A stretch of 64,000 nt of DNA from Polycladidibacter hongkongensis (GCF_001561995.1 NZ_LLWC01000022.1:62001-126000), one strand, 5' to 3'. Numbered from the stretch's first letter, positions 38,778 to 50,751 are shown. The notes: generated from the letters alone by a model not told the origin. Made by a program: numbers and translations.

Positions 38778-39035
38778 TTTGCCCTTTTACCTTTTGCTCT
38801 TAGACCGGACGCAGCAGCTGGTGGACATACGCAAACGAACTCCTCTTGCAGAAAGCAGCAATCGCCGCCATCTCCAAAAAAAGCCCTCGCGAAAAAACCA
38901 GAGGACCGCGGGTTGCGCGGTCATGCATTCGACTCTTATTCGCCTTTAAACCCGGCAGCGTTTAAGCTTTAGCATTCTGGGACGAGGCGTCACCGGAAAC
39001 GGTCCTTACTTACCGCCTGCCATGGGGTTGCGCGG

Positions 39036-39064
39036 AAACTACTCAGATGCCCTGCCCCCGTCAA
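39036..39064 (-). promoter_or_regulatory. Sigma-70-type promoter of the str operon
   Basis: On the minus strand TTGACG (39064-39059) and TAGTTT (39041-39036) are 17 bases apart. The -35 box matches five of six consensus positions. A start near 39029 would give a leader of about 250 bases to rpsL. Identified by eye. Confidence 0.6.
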
Positions 39065-39283
39065 GTGCTTTCGCGGAAAAAGGCCGATTCCTGCCCCCTG
39101 CGATTGACTCTTACGGCAACCACACGTCACCGCGACAGAGCCACGGTAAGTTTTGGAAATAATCGACCAATTTCTGGTAATAATATTATATTGCGCGTAT
39201 TCATCGGCAAACTCAGCCCATGCGCGTTAAAGTTATAGTTAACAAATTGCTAGCATTTGATTCTATAGGAGGAACCTCAAAAA

Positions 39284-39309
39284 ACAAAAAGGGCAGCACC
39301 TGCCGCCCT
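39284..39309 (-). terminator. Intrinsic terminator of the small acidic-protein gene
   Basis: On the minus strand AGGGC-GGC pairs with GCTGCCCT across AGGT with one mismatch, followed by TTTTTGTTTTTTG. It is about 30 bases past the stop at 39338. Confidence 0.82.
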
Positions 39310-39337
39310 CATTGTAGTTAGCACTGCCTATCGCAGG

Positions 39338-39631
39338 CTATTCATTGAACGCAATAACCGCGACCACCCCTTGCAGCGCATCAGCATAAGCCGCGTCGAA
39401 TGGTTTCTCACTTGGCGCCTCGTCCAAAACCCCGATGCGTTCGAACTCGGCTTCCGCGTAACTGTCTTCAGCCAACGCCTCAAGCCCTTGACGCACAGCA
39501 TCATCTTCATCCGCTGCACGCACCAACAAGTTCACAACAATCGCATCATCTTGGCCAAGTTTGTCTTCTTCCCAAACACGGCCAACAATGATGAACACCA
39601 TTGCGTCTTCGTTTGTATTCTCATCGCTCAT
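39338..39631 (-). CDS. Small acidic conserved protein between rpoC and rpsL
   Basis: A 97-residue, strongly acidic protein with no membrane segment or signal. It opens MSDENTNEDAMVFIIVGRVW and has two strand-helix units: VVNLLVRAADEDDAVRQGLEAL and FERIGVLDEAP, ending ALQGVVAVIAFNE. No family with a known function is recognised. I recall similar small frames after rpoC in other rhizobia-like genomes, which would make the place conserved. It follows rpoC by about 80 bases, after that gene's terminator, and has its own terminator, so it is probably transcribed separately from both rpoBC and the str operon. Confidence 0.75.
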   Translation of the reverse strand: MSDENTNEDAMVFIIVGRVWEEDKLGQDDAIVVNLLVRAADEDDAVRQGLEALAEDSYAEAEFERIGVLDEAPSEKPFDAAYADALQGVVAVIAFNE

Positions 39632-39664
39632 TAGTTAATCCTCATAGTGGCGTAGGTGCCAAGC

Positions 39665-39700
39665 AAAAAGGAAAGGGCCACCTCTTGGGCGGCCCTTTTA
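39665..39700 (-). terminator. Terminator of the rpoBC operon
   Basis: AAGGGCC-CC pairs with GG-GGCCCTT around TCTT (39673-39697), with one mismatch, followed on the minus strand by CTTTCCTTTTTG. The stem is flanked by A and T on both sides. It lies just past the rpoC stop at 39713. Confidence 0.85.
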
Positions 39701-39712
39701 GTCTTATGTGGC

Positions 39713-42700
39713 TTACTCGCCTTGCTGCGAGAAATCTTCGAGCATCGAGTCCGCCGCCCCGGCGGTTGATGCTGCGCGCCGCGCTTCCATAATCAGATCG
39801 TCGCGTTTCATCGCAACTTTCTGGATCCGGTTCATCGCCCCGCCGGTACCTGCCGGGATCAGACGACCCACAATGACGTTCTCTTTCAAGCCGTCGAGTG
39901 GATCGCGTTTGCCCGCAACCGCAGCTTCGGTAAGAACGCGGGTGGTCTCCTGGAAGGACGCAGCAGAGAAGAACGAACGGGTCTGCAAGCTCGCCTTGGT
40001 GATACCCAGCAGCACTGGAACCGCCTTGGCTGGATCGCGTGCATTATCGATCGCGCGCTGGTTGGCTTCCTCAAAGTCGATCTTGTCAACCTGCTCACCG
40101 GCAAAGAACTCGGTTTCACCAGCATCGGTAATTTCGACTTTCTGCAGCATCTGGCGAACGATAACCTCAATGTGCTTATCGTTGATCCCCACACCCTGAA
40201 GACGGTAAACCTCTTGAATCTCGTTCACGAGGAACGCTGCCAGCGCTTCCACACCCTTAATTGCAAGGATGTCATGCGGTGCTGGGTTACCGTCGATCAG
40301 GTATTCACCCTTTTCGATAGTATCACCTTCTTGCAAATGGAAGTGCTTGTTCTTCGGAATGAGGTATTCAACCGGCTCAAGAGCTTCATCATGCGGCTCG
40401 ATCACCACACGACGCTTGTTCTTGTAGTCACGGCCAAAACGGATCGTCCCGTCGATTTCGGCAATGATCGCGTGATCCTTCGGACGGCGGGCCTCGAACA
40501 GTTCCGCAACCCGTGGCAGACCACCGGTAATGTCTTTGGTTTTCGCGCTCTCCATTGGAATACGTGCAAGCACGTCACCAGCTTGAACGTGATCCCCCGG
40601 CTGTACCGACAAAATAGCGTCAACAGACAACAGTGAACGGGCGTCACCGCCACGCTGCAGCTTCTGCAACTTGCCACTTTCGTCCTGCACAACAATCGCC
40701 GGCTTCAAATCCGCACCACGAGGGGTCGACCGCCAGTCGATAACCACACGCTTGGTGATACCGGTGGTTTCGTCGGTATTCTCCTGAATAGAGGCACCAT
40801 CCACCAGATCTTCAAAGCCCACACGACCGGAAACCTCGGTGAGGATCGGACGGGTATATGGATCCCACTCGGCAATACGGTCGCCGCGCTTGATAGTGTC
40901 ACCTTCATCGACAAACAGCTTGGAGCCGTATGTCAGGCGATGAACGGAACGCTCATTGCCGTCACTGTCAATGATGATGACAGACATATTACGCGCCATA
41001 ACAATCAAGTTGCCGGAGCTGTCCCGTACCACATTGCGATTGCGGGTCTTGATCGTACCGTCATAGTTCGCCTCGATGAACGAGCTATCAACAACCTGCG
41101 CTGTACCACCAATGTGGAACGTACGCATGGTAAGCTGCGTGCCCGGCTCACCAATGGACTGCGCCGCGATAACACCAACAGCTTCGCCATTGTTCACTGG
41201 CGTACCACGTGCAAGGTCACGGCCATAACAGGCAGCACATACACCGGTCTTGGTTTCGCAAGTCAGCACAGAGCGGATCTTAACGGACTGTACTTTGGCA
41301 GCCTCGATCAGTTCCACGTCTTTTTCGTCAAGCAACGTACCATTTGGTACAATCACATCACCGGTCGCACTGTTCACCACATCTTCTGCGGTGGTACGGC
41401 CAAGGATACGCATACCAAGGGTCGCGATCACGTTACCGGCATCGACAATCGGGGCAACGGTAATACCGTTTTGCGAACCACAATCGCGCTCCAGAATGAT
41501 GCTGTCCTGCGCCACATCCACCAGACGGCGGGTGAGGTAACCGGAGTTCGCGGTTTTAAGAGCCGTATCAGCCAGACCCTTACGGGCACCGTGCGTGGAG
41601 TTGAAGTACTCCAGAACCGACAGGCCTTCTTTAAAGTTCGCGATAATCGGGTTTTCGATGATGCCGCCATCCGGCTTCGCCATCAGCCCGCGCATACCAC
41701 CCAGCTGCTTCATCTGTGCAGGTGAACCACGCGCACCGGAGTGAGCCATCATCCAAACAGAGTTCATCGGCTTTTCACGGCCAGTTTCCTCATCATGTTC
41801 GGTAGAGGAGATGCGCTTCATCATCTCGTCAGCGACTTTGTCGGTACACTTCGCCCAAGCGTCAACAACCTTGTTGTATTTCTCGCCCTGGGTAATCAGA
41901 CCGTCATTGTACTGCTGCTCGTATTCCGCAACCATCTTGGCGGTATCATCCACCAGTCCAGCTTTGGTATTTGGAATGACCATGTCATCCATACCAAACG
42001 AAATACCGGCAAGACAAGCGTTCTTGAAGCCAAGCTGCATCACGCGGTCACAGAAGATCACGGTCTCTTTCTGACCGGCTGCACGATACACAGCGTCGAT
42101 CATCTTGGAGATCTCTTTCTTCGTCATCAGCTTGTTAGCGATGTCGAAGGTGACTTCAAAGTGCTTAGGCAGCAAATCCGCGATCATCATACGACCAGGC
42201 GTGGTCTCATGGATCTCGGAGGTCTCGTTGCCCTCTGCATCAACAGATTTAAAGCGGCCACGGATCTTGGTGTGCAGCGTGATAATGCCGTTATCCAGCG
42301 CCTGCTGCAACTCGCCAAGGTTACCAAAAGCCATGCCTTCGCCCGGCTCGTTCTCTGACATGATCGACAGATAGTAAAGACCTAGCACAATATCCTGCGA
42401 AGGAACGATGATCGGGCCACCATTCGCTGGGTGCAGAATGTTGTTGGTAGACATCATCAGCGTACGCGCTTCAAGCTGGGCTTCCAGCGAAAGCGGTACG
42501 TGAACAGCCATCTGGTCACCATCGAAGTCAGCGTTAAACGCAGAACAGACGAGCGGGTGCAGCTGAATAGCCTTACCTTCAATCAACGTAGGTTCAAATG
42601 CCTGAATCCCAAGACGGTGTAGCGTTGGCGCACGGTTCAAAAGAACTGGGTGCTCGCGGATCACCTCGTCAAGAATATCCCAAACTTCCGGACGCTCTTT

Positions 42701-43912
42701 CTCAACCAGCTTCTTCGCCTGCTTAACAGTCGAGGAATAGCCCTTCGCATCAAGGCGCGAGTAGATAAACGGCTTGAACAACTCAAGCGCCATCTTCTTC
42801 GGCAAGCCACACTGGTGCAGCTTCAGGTTTGGACCCACGGTAATAACGGAACGACCGGAGTAGTCAACGCGCTTACCGAGCAAGTTCTGACGGAAGCGAC
42901 CTTGCTTACCCTTCAGCATGTCAGAGAGCGACTTCAATGGACGCTTGTTGGCACCCTGAATAACACGGCCACGACGACCATTGTCAAACAACGCATCAAC
43001 AGACTCTTGCAGCATGCGCTTTTCGTTACGGATAATGATATCCGGCGCACGCAGCTCAATAAGACGCTTCAGGCGGTTGTTACGGTTGATAACACGGCGA
43101 TACAAATCGTTCAGATCCGACGTCGCGAACCGGCCACCGTCCAGCGGCACCAACGGACGCAGATCCGGCGGGATCACCGGCACAACAGTCAGGATCATCC
43201 ACTCCGGACGGTTACCGGACTCGATGAACGCTTCCACAACCTTCAAACGCTTAGCTAGTTTCTTAGGCTTCAGCTCGGTGGTTGCCTCGGCAATTTCCTG
43301 ACGGATTTTTTCGGATTCGGCCTTCAGGTCCATGCTGGCGAGAATCTCGCGGATCGCTTCCGCACCGATCATCGCGGTGAACGCATCTTCACCGTACTCG
43401 TCCTGCGCCGCAACATGCTCTTCCTCTGAAAGCAGCTGGTGCTGTTTCAATGGCGTCAGGCCGGGCTCAATAACGATATAGTTTTCAAAGTACAAAACGC
43501 GCTCAAGATCCTTCAGCGTCATATCCAGCAACTGGCCGATGCGCGATGGCAACGACTTCAAGAACCAGATATGCGCAACAGGAGCCGCCAGCTCGATGTG
43601 GCCCATGCGCTCGCGGCGTACCCGAGACAGCGTGACTTCAACGCCACACTTCTCACAGATAACGCCTTTGTACTTCATGCGCTTATACTTACCGCACAAG
43701 CACTCGTAATCTTTGATCGGACCAAAAATACGGGCACAGAACAGCCCTTCCCGCTCCGGCTTAAAGGTGCGGTAGTTGATCGTCTCAGGTTTCTTGATCT
43801 CACCAAAGGACCAGGAAAGGATCTTTTCCGGGCTGGCGATCGAAATTCGGATATGGTCGAACGTCTGTGCAGGAGCCTGTTGATTGAACAGGTTCATTAC
43901 CTCTTGCGACAT
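39713..43912 (-). CDS. rpoC: DNA-directed RNA polymerase beta-prime subunit
   Basis: A 1399-residue largest subunit. The N-terminal zinc finger is CLCGKY with CEKCG (about residues 70-88); [29 protein letters not shown] and the catalytic triad [12 protein letters not shown] (about residue 460) hold the active-site magnesium. The bridge helix and trigger loop follow ([20 protein letters not shown]). A second zinc site is seen at [13 protein letters not shown]. Start [10 protein letters not shown] has GGAGAGAGC ahead. It follows rpoB by 106 bases and ends the operon. A serine and glutamine-rich tail closes the protein. Confidence 0.98.
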   Translation of the reverse strand: MSQEVMNLFNQQAPAQTFDHIRISIASPEKILSWSFGEIKKPETINYRTFKPEREGLFCARIFGPIKDYECLCGKYKRMKYKGVICEKCGVEVTLSRVRRERMGHIELAAPVAHIWFLKSLPSRIGQLLDMTLKDLERVLYFENYIVIEPGLTPLKQHQLLSEEEHVAAQDEYGEDAFTAMIGAEAIREILASMDLKAESEKIRQEIAEATTELKPKKLAKRLKVVEAFIESGNRPEWMILTVVPVIPPDLRPLVPLDGGRFATSDLNDLYRRVINRNNRLKRLIELRAPDIIIRNEKRMLQESVDALFDNGRRGRVIQGANKRPLKSLSDMLKGKQGRFRQNLLGKRVDYSGRSVITVGPNLKLHQCGLPKKMALELFKPFIYSRLDAKGYSSTVKQAKKLVEKERPEVWDILDEVIREHPVLLNRAPTLHRLGIQAFEPTLIEGKAIQLHPLVCSAFNADFDGDQMAVHVPLSLEAQLEARTLMMSTNNILHPANGGPIIVPSQDIVLGLYYLSIMSENEPGEGMAFGNLGELQQALDNGIITLHTKIRGRFKSVDAEGNETSEIHETTPGRMMIADLLPKHFEVTFDIANKLMTKKEISKMIDAVYRAAGQKETVIFCDRVMQLGFKNACLAGISFGMDDMVIPNTKAGLVDDTAKMVAEYEQQYNDGLITQGEKYNKVVDAWAKCTDKVADEMMKRISSTEHDEETGREKPMNSVWMMAHSGARGSPAQMKQLGGMRGLMAKPDGGIIENPIIANFKEGLSVLEYFNSTHGARKGLADTALKTANSGYLTRRLVDVAQDSIILERDCGSQNGITVAPIVDAGNVIATLGMRILGRTTAEDVVNSATGDVIVPNGTLLDEKDVELIEAAKVQSVKIRSVLTCETKTGVCAACYGRDLARGTPVNNGEAVGVIAAQSIGEPGTQLTMRTFHIGGTAQVVDSSFIEANYDGTIKTRNRNVVRDSSGNLIVMARNMSVIIIDSDGNERSVHRLTYGSKLFVDEGDTIKRGDRIAEWDPYTRPILTEVSGRVGFEDLVDGASIQENTDETTGITKRVVIDWRSTPRGADLKPAIVVQDESGKLQKLQRGGDARSLLSVDAILSVQPGDHVQAGDVLARIPMESAKTKDITGGLPRVAELFEARRPKDHAIIAEIDGTIRFGRDYKNKRRVVIEPHDEALEPVEYLIPKNKHFHLQEGDTIEKGEYLIDGNPAPHDILAIKGVEALAAFLVNEIQEVYRLQGVGINDKHIEVIVRQMLQKVEITDAGETEFFAGEQVDKIDFEEANQRAIDNARDPAKAVPVLLGITKASLQTRSFFSAASFQETTRVLTEAAVAGKRDPLDGLKENVIVGRLIPAGTGGAMNRIQKVAMKRDDLIMEARRAASTAGAADSMLEDFSQQGE

Positions 43913-43937
43913 CAGCTCTCTCCTTAGATGCGCGGGC

Positions 43938-43964
43938 GGGAAGCACGTAGCTCACGCGCTTCCC
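43938..43964 (-). other. Intercistronic hairpin between rpoB and rpoC
   Basis: GGGAAGC and GCTTCCC pair, and inner CGT/ACG extends the stem to about 11 bp with a G-T pair, in the 106-base rpoB-rpoC gap. No T run follows. It could mark RNase III processing or stabilise the message. Confidence 0.45.
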
Positions 43965-44018
43965 TGTGTCCGGCTAGATTAAAAGGTCTTGCGGCAAAAC
44001 ACTCTGCTGTAAGGCAGA

Positions 44019-47000
44019 CTATTCCGCAGCATCCACGGCTTCAGCATCATCATTAGACACTTGCTTCTGTTCTTTGTCTTGCAGCTCGACGTTAAGGCCA
44101 AGCGACCGCATTTCTTTGACAAGAACGTTAAAGCTCTCGGGGATACCAGCCTCAAAGGTGTCATCACCGCGAACAATCGCTTCATACACCTTGGTACGCC
44201 CTGCCACGTCATCCGACTTTACAGTCAGCATTTCCTGTAGGGTATATGCAGCACCGTAAGCTTCAAGTGCCCACACTTCCATCTCACCGAAGCGCTGGCC
44301 ACCAAACTGCGCTTTACCACCCAGCGGCTGCTGGGTCACAAGCGAGTAAGGGCCGATGGAACGGGCGTGAATCTTGTCATCAACCAAGTGGTGCAGCTTC
44401 AGCATGTAGATGTAGCCAACAGTCACCTGACGGTCGAACTGCTCACCGGTACGTCCATCATACAAGGTAGACTGACCGGTAGGCTTCAGACCTGCGGTGG
44501 ACAGCATAGACGCAACATCCGGCTCCCTTGCACCATCAAACACTGGTGTTGCAATCGCCACACCTTTGTCTTTCAGCTGCTCGCCTAGCTTGACAATGCC
44601 GTCATCATCCAGCGCTTTAACGTTGTCACCCTTGATGTTGTCGCCATACAGCTCAACAATCTCGGTGCGCATCGCCTCGATTTCACCGTTCTTACGGTAT
44701 TCATCGTAAAGCTCGCCGATCTTCTTGGCCATTCCGGCACACGCCCAACCAAGGTGCGTTTCTAGGATCTGACCAACGTTCATGCGAGACGGCACGCCTA
44801 GCGGGTTCAACACAATATCAACATGGGTACCATCCTCAAGGAATGGCATGTCTTCACATGGGTTGATCTTGGAGACCACACCTTTGTTACCGTGACGGCC
44901 GGCCATTTTATCGCCAGGCTGGAGCTTACGCTTAACCGCAACGAAGACTTTCACCATCTTCATTACGCCAGGTGGCAATTCATCACCACGCTGTAGCTTC
45001 TCAACCTTGTCGATAAAGCGTTGCTCAAGGCGCTTGCGGCTCTCGTCATAAGACCCACGCAGCGCTTCCAGCTCGCCCATCAGCTTTTCGTCTTCAACGG
45101 CAAACTGCCACCACTGCGAACGTGGGAACTCGTTAAGAACATCGCCAGAGATTTCCACGCCTTTGCGGAAGCCCTTAGGGCCACCAACAGCAACGTGGCC
45201 AATCAGCATCTCGGCCAAACGACCATAGACGTTACGATCAAGGATCGCTTGTTCATCATCACGGTCTTTTGCCAGAGTTTCGATCTCTTCGCGCTCGATC
45301 GCCATAGCGCGTTCGTCTTTTTCCACCCCGTGGCGGTTAAAGACACGCACTTCCACAACCGTACCCGATACACCTGGAGACAGGCGCATGGAGGTATCAC
45401 GAACGTCAGAAGCTTTTTCACCAAAAATGGCACGCAGAAGTTTTTCTTCAGGTGTCATTGGGCTTTCGCCCTTCGGTGTAATCTTACCAACGAGAATATC
45501 GCCCGGCTTAACTTCAGCACCTACGTAAACAATTCCAGCTTCATCAAGGTTCTTCAGAGCCTCTTCAGAAACATTCGGAATATCGCGAGTGATCTCTTCC
45601 GGTCCAAGCTTGGTATCACGTGCCATCACCTCAAACTCTTCCAAGTGGATGGAGGTGAACACGTCATCACGCACGATGCGCTCAGAAAGCAGGATGGAAT
45701 CTTCGAAGTTGTAGCCGTTCCACGGCATAAACGCGACAAGCACGTTCCGGCCAAGCGCCAGATCGCCAAGATCGGTAGACGGGCCATCAGCAATAATATC
45801 GCCTTTGGAAACCCGGTCGCCCACATTCACCAGCGGACGCTGGTTGATACAGGTATCTTGGTTGGAGCGTTGGAACTTCAACAAGCGGTAAATATCAACG
45901 CCAGATTTGGATGGGTCCAGATCTTCGGTGGCGCGAATAACAACACGCGTCGCATCAACCTGATCAACCACACCGCCGCGTTTCGCCGCAATCGCTGCGC
46001 CGGAATCGCGAGCCACGACTGGCTCCATACCGGTACCAACGAATGGCGCTTCAGCGCGTACAAGCGGCACAGCCTGACGCATCATGTTCGAGCCCATCAG
46101 CGCACGGTTCGCATCATCGTTCTCAAGGAACGGGATCAGCGCAGACGCTACGGAAACCAGCTGCTTAGGCGAAACATCCATTAGATCCACACGATCCGGT
46201 GTGATCAGAATGTTTTCCCCAGCATGACGACACTGCACCAAATCAGATGCAAATTTGTTGTCCTCGGTCAGCTCCGCGTTAGCCTGAGAGACGTAATATT
46301 TACTCTCTTCCATAGCGGAGAGATACACCACCTCATTGGTGACAATACCGTCTTTCACTGTGCGGTACGGGCTTTCGATAAAGCCGTACTTGTTCACACG
46401 CGCAAATGTCGCCAACGAGTTAATCAGACCGATGTTCGGACCTTCCGGCGTCTCAATCGGGCAGATACGACCATAGTGCGTTGGGTGCACATCGCGAACC
46501 TCAAAGCCCGCACGCTCCCGGGTCAAACCGCCTGGGCCAAGCGCAGAAAGGCGACGCTTGTGCGTCACTTCAGACAATGGGTTGGTTTGGTCCATAAACT
46601 GGGAAAGCTGGGAAGAACCGAAGAACTCACGCACCGCAGCAGCAGCTGGCTTGGCGTTGATGAGATCCTGCGGCATCACCGTATCCACGTCGACCGAGCT
46701 CATACGCTCTTTGATCGCGCGCTCCATGCGCAGCAACCCGATACGGTACTGGTTTTCCATCAACTCGCCAACAGAGCGAACACGGCGGTTACCAAGGTTA
46801 TCGATATCATCGATTTCCCCGCGACCATCACGCAGATCCAGTAGCACCTTCATTACAGACAGGATGTCTTCCTTACGCAGAACGCGCACGGTGTCTTCAC
46901 AGTCCAAATCAAGGCGCATGTTCATCTTTACGCGGCCAACCGCAGAAAGATCATAACGCTCCGTATCGAAGAACAGCGACTGGAACATCGCCTCGGCAGT

Positions 47001-48161
47001 CTCGATGGTCGGCGGTTCTCCTGGACGCATCACACGGTAGATGTCAAACAGAGCCCCTTCTCGGGTCTCGTTCTTGTCTGCCGCCAATGTGTTACGGATG
47101 TAAGCACCGGTATTAACGTGGTCGATGTCGAGAACTGGAATTTCGCCGAAACCACGATCGACCAACTCGTCCACCATCTTCTCGCTGATTTCATCACCAG
47201 CTTCGTAGTAGATTTCGCCAGTCTGCAGGTTGACCATGTCCTCAGCAAGATACTGGGTGAACAGGTCTTCCTTCTCAACTTTTAGCGAGCTAACACCCTG
47301 ATCCTTCAGCTGGCGGATGACGCGTGCTGTGATCTTCTTGCCTTCTTCAACAAGAACTTCACCGCTATCAGCATCAACCAGCGCGTTGATCGCCTTAGTA
47401 CCTTTCAAACGATCCGCATCAAACGGCATCGCCCAACCACCCTTACCAAGCTTGTACTCGATACGGTTGTAGAAAGTTTCCAGAATCTCTTCACTGTTCA
47501 GCCCCAGCGCCATCAACAGCGATGTCACGGGCAGCTTGCGGCGACGGTCAATACGAGCATAAACGATGTCTTTCGCATCGAACTCGATATCCAGCCAAGA
47601 ACCACGATATGGGATGACGCGCGCTGCAAATAGCAGCTTGCCTGAAGAATGCGTTTTACCCTTATCATGATCAAAGAACACACCCGGAGACCGCTGCATT
47701 TGCGAGACGATCACACGCTCGGTACCATTCACAATGAAGGTGCCGTTGTCTGTCATGAACGGAATATCGCCCATGTAGACATCTTGCTCTTTGATGTCCT
47801 TTACCGATTTCGCACCGGTATCCTCATCAATATCAAACACGATGAGACGCAGCGTCAGCTTAAGCGGCGCTGCGTAAGTCATGTCGCGCTGGCGACACTC
47901 GTCAACATCATATTTGGGGGCTTCAAATTCGTAGGACACGAATTCAAGCAGGGATGCACCAGAAAAATCCGAAATCGGGAAAACGGATTTAAATACGGCC
48001 TCTAGGCCTTCGTCAACGCGACCACCCTGTGGCTTTTCGACCTGCAGAAACTGGTCATAAGACGCCTTCTGCACTTCGATAAGATTCGGCATAGCCGCTA
48101 CATCGCGGATGGATCCAAAATGTTTACGGACCCGTTTGCGACCGTTGAACGTTTGCGTCAT
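44019..48161 (-). CDS. rpoB: DNA-directed RNA polymerase beta subunit
   Basis: A 1380-residue beta subunit. RNA-polymerase landmarks are [39 protein letters not shown] (rifampicin region, wild-type D, H and S residues), [20 protein letters not shown], and the C-terminal [20 protein letters not shown]. The frame is open to 48197, but CGAGGAGCGACA before the ATG at 48161 and the start [16 protein letters not shown] decide. A hairpin precedes it in the 194-base gap after rplL. Confidence 0.98.
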   Translation of the reverse strand: MTQTFNGRKRVRKHFGSIRDVAAMPNLIEVQKASYDQFLQVEKPQGGRVDEGLEAVFKSVFPISDFSGASLLEFVSYEFEAPKYDVDECRQRDMTYAAPLKLTLRLIVFDIDEDTGAKSVKDIKEQDVYMGDIPFMTDNGTFIVNGTERVIVSQMQRSPGVFFDHDKGKTHSSGKLLFAARVIPYRGSWLDIEFDAKDIVYARIDRRRKLPVTSLLMALGLNSEEILETFYNRIEYKLGKGGWAMPFDADRLKGTKAINALVDADSGEVLVEEGKKITARVIRQLKDQGVSSLKVEKEDLFTQYLAEDMVNLQTGEIYYEAGDEISEKMVDELVDRGFGEIPVLDIDHVNTGAYIRNTLAADKNETREGALFDIYRVMRPGEPPTIETAEAMFQSLFFDTERYDLSAVGRVKMNMRLDLDCEDTVRVLRKEDILSVMKVLLDLRDGRGEIDDIDNLGNRRVRSVGELMENQYRIGLLRMERAIKERMSSVDVDTVMPQDLINAKPAAAAVREFFGSSQLSQFMDQTNPLSEVTHKRRLSALGPGGLTRERAGFEVRDVHPTHYGRICPIETPEGPNIGLINSLATFARVNKYGFIESPYRTVKDGIVTNEVVYLSAMEESKYYVSQANAELTEDNKFASDLVQCRHAGENILITPDRVDLMDVSPKQLVSVASALIPFLENDDANRALMGSNMMRQAVPLVRAEAPFVGTGMEPVVARDSGAAIAAKRGGVVDQVDATRVVIRATEDLDPSKSGVDIYRLLKFQRSNQDTCINQRPLVNVGDRVSKGDIIADGPSTDLGDLALGRNVLVAFMPWNGYNFEDSILLSERIVRDDVFTSIHLEEFEVMARDTKLGPEEITRDIPNVSEEALKNLDEAGIVYVGAEVKPGDILVGKITPKGESPMTPEEKLLRAIFGEKASDVRDTSMRLSPGVSGTVVEVRVFNRHGVEKDERAMAIEREEIETLAKDRDDEQAILDRNVYGRLAEMLIGHVAVGGPKGFRKGVEISGDVLNEFPRSQWWQFAVEDEKLMGELEALRGSYDESRKRLEQRFIDKVEKLQRGDELPPGVMKMVKVFVAVKRKLQPGDKMAGRHGNKGVVSKINPCEDMPFLEDGTHVDIVLNPLGVPSRMNVGQILETHLGWACAGMAKKIGELYDEYRKNGEIEAMRTEIVELYGDNIKGDNVKALDDDGIVKLGEQLKDKGVAIATPVFDGAREPDVASMLSTAGLKPTGQSTLYDGRTGEQFDRQVTVGYIYMLKLHHLVDDKIHARSIGPYSLVTQQPLGGKAQFGGQRFGEMEVWALEAYGAAYTLQEMLTVKSDDVAGRTKVYEAIVRGDDTFEAGIPESFNVLVKEMRSLGLNVELQDKEQKQVSNDDAEAVDAAE

Positions 48162-48316
48162 TGTCGCTCCTCGTATCACTCTAAGGTGACGGTTCAATGA
48201 AACAGTGACGCCTACACATCACCGTTTTATGAAACCGTCCCCGCGGGAACTTCCCGAGCATCCTGCCCCTATCGGGACGTTTACCCCGGCCAGGAAACCC
48301 GCCAGGGTACGAAAGT

Positions 48317-48338
48317 GGCCCCGGATAACTCCGGGGCC
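48317..48338 (-). terminator. Hairpin/attenuator between rplL and rpoB
   Basis: GGCCCCGG and CCGGGGCC form a perfect 8-bp stem with a 6-base loop, 18 bases past the rplL stop. On the minus strand ACTTTCG follows, a weak T tract. E. coli has an attenuator and RNase III site at this place; partial termination is inferred. Confidence 0.6.
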
Positions 48339-48355
48339 AACAGCAAAACTCAAGA

Positions 48356-48724
48356 TTACTTGAGTTCAACCTTTGCGCCAGCTTCTTCAAGCTTTTTCTT
48401 AAGCTCTTCAGCTTCAGCTTTTTCAACGCCTTCTTTAACTGGCTTAGGAGCACCTTCAACCAGTTCTTTAGCTTCTTTGAGGCCCAGACCAGTGATCGCA
48501 CGTACTTCTTTAATTACGTTGATCTTCTTCGCGCCAGCGTCAGCCAGGATCACGTCGAATTCGGTTTGCTCTTCAGCAGCAGCAGCAGCAGGACCTGCAG
48601 CAGCAACAGCAACAGGTGCAGCAGCAGAAACGCCCCACTTGTCTTCGAGCAGTTTGGACAGCTCAGCAGCTTCCATTACGGTGAGAGCGGAGAGTTCTTC
48701 TACGATCTTTTCGAGATCAGCCAT
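48356..48724 (-). CDS. rplL: 50S ribosomal protein L7/L12
   Basis: A 122-residue stalk protein with an N-terminal dimer domain ([20 protein letters not shown]), an alanine-rich hinge (about 35-52) and the globular domain with [20 protein letters not shown] and [20 protein letters not shown]. It recruits EF-Tu, EF-G and IF2 to the ribosome. Its gene follows rplJ by 61 bases. The ratio of L7/L12 to RNA polymerase is normally kept by the hairpin downstream. Confidence 0.97.
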   Translation of the reverse strand: MADLEKIVEELSALTVMEAAELSKLLEDKWGVSAAAPVAVAAAGPAAAAAEEQTEFDVILADAGAKKINVIKEVRAITGLGLKEAKELVEGAPKPVKEGVEKAEAEELKKKLEEAGAKVELK

Positions 48725-48785
48725 TTTCTTAGTACCTTGATGTTCGAACCGTTAACGGTTTTGACAAAATTAAAGTGGTTCCGCC

Positions 48786-49304
48786 TTATGCGGCTTGGTC
48801 CTTCTCGGCGTACGCATTGAAGACGCGAGCAAGTTGCCCGGCCGGTGCGCTTGTAACCATCGCCATACGGGTCGCTGGGGTCTGTAGCATACCCACCAGC
48901 TTGCCACGAAGCTCGTCCAGAGACGGCATCGCTGCCAGTGCATTAACACCAGCAGTATCGAGATTGGTCGTACCCAGAGCACCACCAAGGATAGAAAATG
49001 CTTCATTATCCTTAGCGAACTTAGCGGCTACCTTAGGGGCTGCAACTGGATCATCGGAATACACGATGACAGTTGGGCCCTTGAACAGGTCGCTGATGTG
49101 CTCAAGGTCAGTGCCTTGAAGGGCAAGCTTGACAAGACGGTTCTTCGCAACTTTTACGGTGCCGCCAGCTTCACGTGCCTCAGCGCGCAGCTGAGTCATC
49201 TGGGAAACTGAAAGACCCGCATAGTGCGCCACGACAGCAACGCCAGTGCTGGACAGCACTTCGTTGAAGTCAGCAACGAACTTTTGCTTTTCCGTTCTTT
49301 CCAC
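48786..49304 (-). CDS. rplJ: 50S ribosomal protein L10
   Basis: A 172-residue L10, with [56 protein letters not shown] and a C-terminal helix ([12 protein letters not shown]) that holds the L7/L12 dimers. The start is GTG with GGAG upstream. L10, in complex with L7/L12, binds its own message leader; that leader is visible at 49488-49551. It is 317 bases after rplA and so starts a new transcription or regulatory unit. Confidence 0.97.
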   Translation of the reverse strand: MERTEKQKFVADFNEVLSSTGVAVVAHYAGLSVSQMTQLRAEAREAGGTVKVAKNRLVKLALQGTDLEHISDLFKGPTVIVYSDDPVAAPKVAAKFAKDNEAFSILGGALGTTNLDTAGVNALAAMPSLDELRGKLVGMLQTPATRMAMVTSAPAGQLARVFNAYAEKDQAA

Positions 49305-49487
49305 TTGCCTACTCCAGTTGGCGACAACGAATTGCCGCCGGTTTGCCTTTGCCGATTAGGAGGAGCCCTCCTAGCCGACGCTCAGGGTTCCTGTCCCCTT
49401 ACCCGCGTCACTCGACATTGGCAAGGCAGTCTGGTTCGAAACAGATACTGAAATCTCTAGCGACATTTCCATATCTTGATTCTTTTC

Positions 49488-49551
49488 CATCTATGCAGGC
49501 CTTAAAAAGCTTAAGCTGGCTGCGCCAACACCTGCAGTCTCGGACAGGGCG
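49488..49551 (-). promoter_or_regulatory. L10 ribosomal-protein leader (autoregulatory RNA)
   Basis: On the minus strand GCCCTGTCCGAGACTGCAGG is followed by a variable region and CCTGCATAGATGG; the CTGCAGG/CCTGCA pairing closes the kink-turn hairpin that L10(L12)4 binds. This is the typical alphaproteobacterial form of the L10 leader and lies upstream of rplJ. It should repress rplJL, and partly rpoBC, when L10 is in excess. Confidence 0.8.
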
Positions 49552-49575
49552 TTAGCCTAAAGAGTTTCAGGCCAA

Positions 49576-49602
49576 CAAAAACCTCCCGTTTTCACGGGAG
49601 GC
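49576..49602 (-). terminator. Intrinsic terminator of the secE-nusG-rplKA operon
   Basis: On the minus strand CCTCCCG pairs with CGGGAGG around TGAAAA and is followed by TTTTTG. It lies 20 bases past the rplA stop and separates rplKA from rplJL. Confidence 0.9.
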
Positions 49603-49621
49603 AATTCTTTAGGGCCGTTCC

Positions 49622-50317
49622 TTACTCGGTAACGGACGCCAAATCAAGCTTAATGCCAGGACCCATTGTGGAAGAAAGCGCGACGCGCTTCACATAGGTA
49701 CCTTTTGCACCAGCTGGTTTAGCTTTAACAACCGCATCCACCAGAGCCTTAATGTTTTCTTCAAGCTTACCAGCTTCAAAGGAAACTTTACCAACGCCTG
49801 CATGGATGATACCGGCCTTTTCTACGCGGAACTGCACAGAGCCACCCTTGGCGTCCTTAACAGCCTTGGTCACGTCAGGGGTCACAGTACCAACCTTAGG
49901 GTTTGGCATCATGCCGCGTGGACCAAGCACCTTACCAAGACGACCAACAAGTGGCATCATGTCAGGAGTTGCGATCACGGTGTCAAAGTCGATCTTACCG
50001 CCCTGAACTTCAGCCAGCAGATCCTCAGCACCAACAATGTCCGCACCAGCAGCTTTTGCTTCGTCAGCTTTCGCATCACGAGCAAAAACAGCAACACGCA
50101 CATTCTTACCAGTGCCGTTTGGCAGTACGCACGCACCACGAACCATCTGGTCCGCGTGACGTGGATCAACACCCAGATTGATCGCCAGCTCAACGGTCTC
50201 GTCAAACTTGGCAGTACCACGCTCTTTGACCAGCGCAACAGCATCTGCCAGTGCGTAGTCTTTGTTACGATCGATACCCTCGCGGGCCGCTTTAATGCGC
50301 TTACCTACATTCGCCAT
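49622..50317 (-). CDS. rplA: 50S ribosomal protein L1
   Basis: A 231-residue L1, with [56 protein letters not shown] and [19 protein letters not shown]1 forms the mobile stalk by the E-site and in E. coli represses the rplKA message. It is five bases after rplK; a terminator follows. Confidence 0.97.
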   Translation of the reverse strand: MANVGKRIKAAREGIDRNKDYALADAVALVKERGTAKFDETVELAINLGVDPRHADQMVRGACVLPNGTGKNVRVAVFARDAKADEAKAAGADIVGAEDLLAEVQGGKIDFDTVIATPDMMPLVGRLGKVLGPRGMMPNPKVGTVTPDVTKAVKDAKGGSVQFRVEKAGIIHAGVGKVSFEAGKLEENIKALVDAVVKAKPAGAKGTYVKRVALSSTMGPGIKLDLASVTE

Positions 50318-50322
50318 CGATC

Positions 50323-50751
50323 TTACCCCTTAACTTCCAGACCCATAGAACGGGCGGAACCCTCAACCATCAACATCGCAGCTTCGATGTCATTGGCGTT
50401 CAGGTCTTTCATTTTTGCCTCTGCGATTTCGCGGACTTGGTCCTTGGTCACGGAAGCAACAAAACCCTTACCAGGTGTCTGGGAACCAGACTTGATCTTC
50501 GCAGCTTTCTTCAAGAAGAAGGAAACCGGAGCAGTCTTCACTTCAAAAGTGAAAGACTTATCAGAGTAGTAAGTGATGACGGTTGGGCAAGGAGCACCCT
50601 TCTCAACATCCTGAGTCTTGGCGTTAAACGCCTTACAGAATTCCATGATGTTCAGACCGCGCTGACCCAGCGCAGGACCGATTGGCGGGGATGGTGTAGC
50701 AGAGCCCGCAGGTACCTGAAGTTTTAGGTAACCTTCAATTTTCTTCGCCAT
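50323..50751 (-). CDS. rplK: 50S ribosomal protein L11
   Basis: A 142-residue L11, with [60 protein letters not shown] and [10 protein letters not shown] at the end. It sits in the GTPase-associated centre with the thiostrepton-binding RNA. The [10 protein letters not shown] loop, where thiostrepton-resistance changes map, is wild type. The frame is open to 50823, but GGAGAGGA ahead of 50751 and normal family length decide the start. It lies 112 bases after nusG. Confidence 0.97.
   Translation of the reverse strand: MAKKIEGYLKLQVPAGSATPSPPIGPALGQRGLNIMEFCKAFNAKTQDVEKGAPCPTVITYYSDKSFTFEVKTAPVSFFLKKAAKIKSGSQTPGKGFVASVTKDQVREIAEAKMKDLNANDIEAAMLMVEGSARSMGLEVKG

Larger units (their letters stand above)
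38778..39337. other. Long leader and promoter region of the str operon
   Basis: This 560-base stretch holds the promoter at 39036-39064, about 250 bases of untranslated leader before rpsL, and at its left-hand start a purine-rich rpsL leader; the small-protein terminator (39284-39309) closes it on the right. No supported open frame was seen. Confidence 0.65.
49305..49621. other. rplJ leader region
   Basis: This 317-base stretch holds, from right to left, the rplA terminator (49576-49602), the L10 leader (49488-49551), and a strong hairpin (TAGGAGG/CCTCCTA, 49356-49374) about 50 bases before rplJ. No open frame is supported. Confidence 0.7.

Noticed and set aside
46565-46660. Rifampicin-resistance change in RpoB
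   Set aside because: The rifampicin region reads as wild type (Asp, His and Ser positions kept).
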